NCBI RefSeq assembly: GCF_001613545.1
Contig: NZ_BDCO01000003.1
Span: 186,001-250,000, forward strand
Reading direction: 5' to 3'
DNA: 64,000 nt
From: Terrimicrobium sacchariphilum
GTDB lineage: Bacteria; Verrucomicrobiota; Verrucomicrobiia; Chthoniobacterales; Terrimicrobiaceae
The notes beneath the pieces are model-generated. The model did no database searches and was not told where the DNA came from. It worked only from the letters and a program-made list of their open reading frames with translations. Both the position numbers and the translations under genes were made by a program. How positions within the stretch are numbered: position 1 is the stretch's first letter; every line of letters begins with the position of its first letter. Positions 63,877 through 64,000 of the stretch are shown piece by piece.

Positions 63877-63895
63877 TGATGGACGAAATGAGGTC

Positions 63896-64000
63896 CTAGA
63901 AGTCCCGCATGAAGCCGCCCGCGGACCAGCCGCCATCGACGCAAAGCGTCTGGCCTGTGATGTAGCTGCTCTCGGGAGCTGCGAGAAAGACGATGACGTT
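63896..64000 (-). CDS. Short-chain dehydrogenase/reductase, C-terminal end (cut by window edge)
   Basis: Only the last 34 codons are inside the window. They read FLAAPESSYITGQTLCVDGG and end WSAGGFMRDF. The YITGQ.L.VDGG pattern is the standard C-terminus of classical SDR enzymes. It is the first visible gene of the leftward group SDR, 2-hydroxyacid dehydrogenase, FAH-family enzyme, symporter. Confidence 0.88.
   Translation of the reverse strand, partial: NVIVFLAAPESSYITGQTLCVDGGWSAGGFMRDF

Overview
The window is a GC-rich, gene-dense piece of a bacterial chromosome, most likely from a free-living member of the Verrucomicrobia (PVC group). The signs are a fused LpxC-FabZ protein next to LpxA (a Gram-negative outer membrane), the order tRNA-Thr, tuf, tRNA-Trp, secE, nusG (as recalled from chlamydial relatives), a PEP-CTERM protein, an H-x-DG type pseudopilin, hopanoid genes and a DUF6600-type secreted protein. 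The assignment is inferred from gene content only; there is no rRNA gene here. I saw no insertion sequence, prophage or CRISPR array.

Left part (1-25,000). A kdpABCD potassium uptake operon runs leftward and leaves the window inside kdpD. Two secreted proteins follow, one with a possible RlpA-like fold. Next comes the translation/transcription block tRNA-Thr, tuf, tRNA-Trp, secE, nusG, closed by a strong terminator. A tRNA-Val overlaps the end of an unusual gene that joins a lipid A type acyltransferase to an ADP-heptose glycosyltransferase; its start codon overlaps that of divergent purK. Then come a large membrane-anchored PDZ protein, thiH-thiS, an avtA-like aminotransferase, a mutarotase-like protein, a TPR protein, a lipoprotein acid phosphatase and fumC.

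Middle part (25,000-40,500). This is mostly housekeeping: a CxxC-cluster protein with cardiolipin synthase, squalene-hopene cyclase with HpnH, a phosphotransacetylase split into two adjacent genes, folP, a MauE/DoxX-like protein, a Fur-family regulator, hisF, a cell wall amidase, an RluA-type pseudouridine synthase, an ABC ATPase coupled to a cNMP-binding-fold protein, lpxC-fabZ and lpxA.

Accessory region 1 (40,488-46,538). A GntR/LacI-type hybrid regulator faces a PEP-CTERM LamG-like protein, a right-handed beta-helix protein, a pseudopilin and a Gfo/Idh/MocA oxidoreductase. A palindrome in the divergent promoter is a good operator candidate. The set looks like a small carbohydrate-related locus of unknown substrate.

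Housekeeping and iron (46,590-56,343). This holds algH, a TVP38-type membrane protein, rplQ-rpoA detached from the other ribosomal protein genes, a phosphohexomutase, a KamA-like radical SAM enzyme, and then two flavodoxin-like genes, a ferritin and a HemS/ChuS-like protein that together look like an iron or haem handling group.

Accessory region 2 (57,041-64,000). A regulator that appears to join an FCD ligand-binding domain to an AraC-type DNA-binding domain precedes a kinase-like/aldolase pair. Converging on them is a leftward set: a short-chain dehydrogenase (cut by the window edge), a D-2-hydroxyacid dehydrogenase, a fumarylacetoacetate hydrolase-family enzyme and a sodium:solute symporter. 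Together they suggest uptake and breakdown of an organic or sugar acid. This region and the acyltransferase-heptosyltransferase fusion are the most promising places for undescribed biology.
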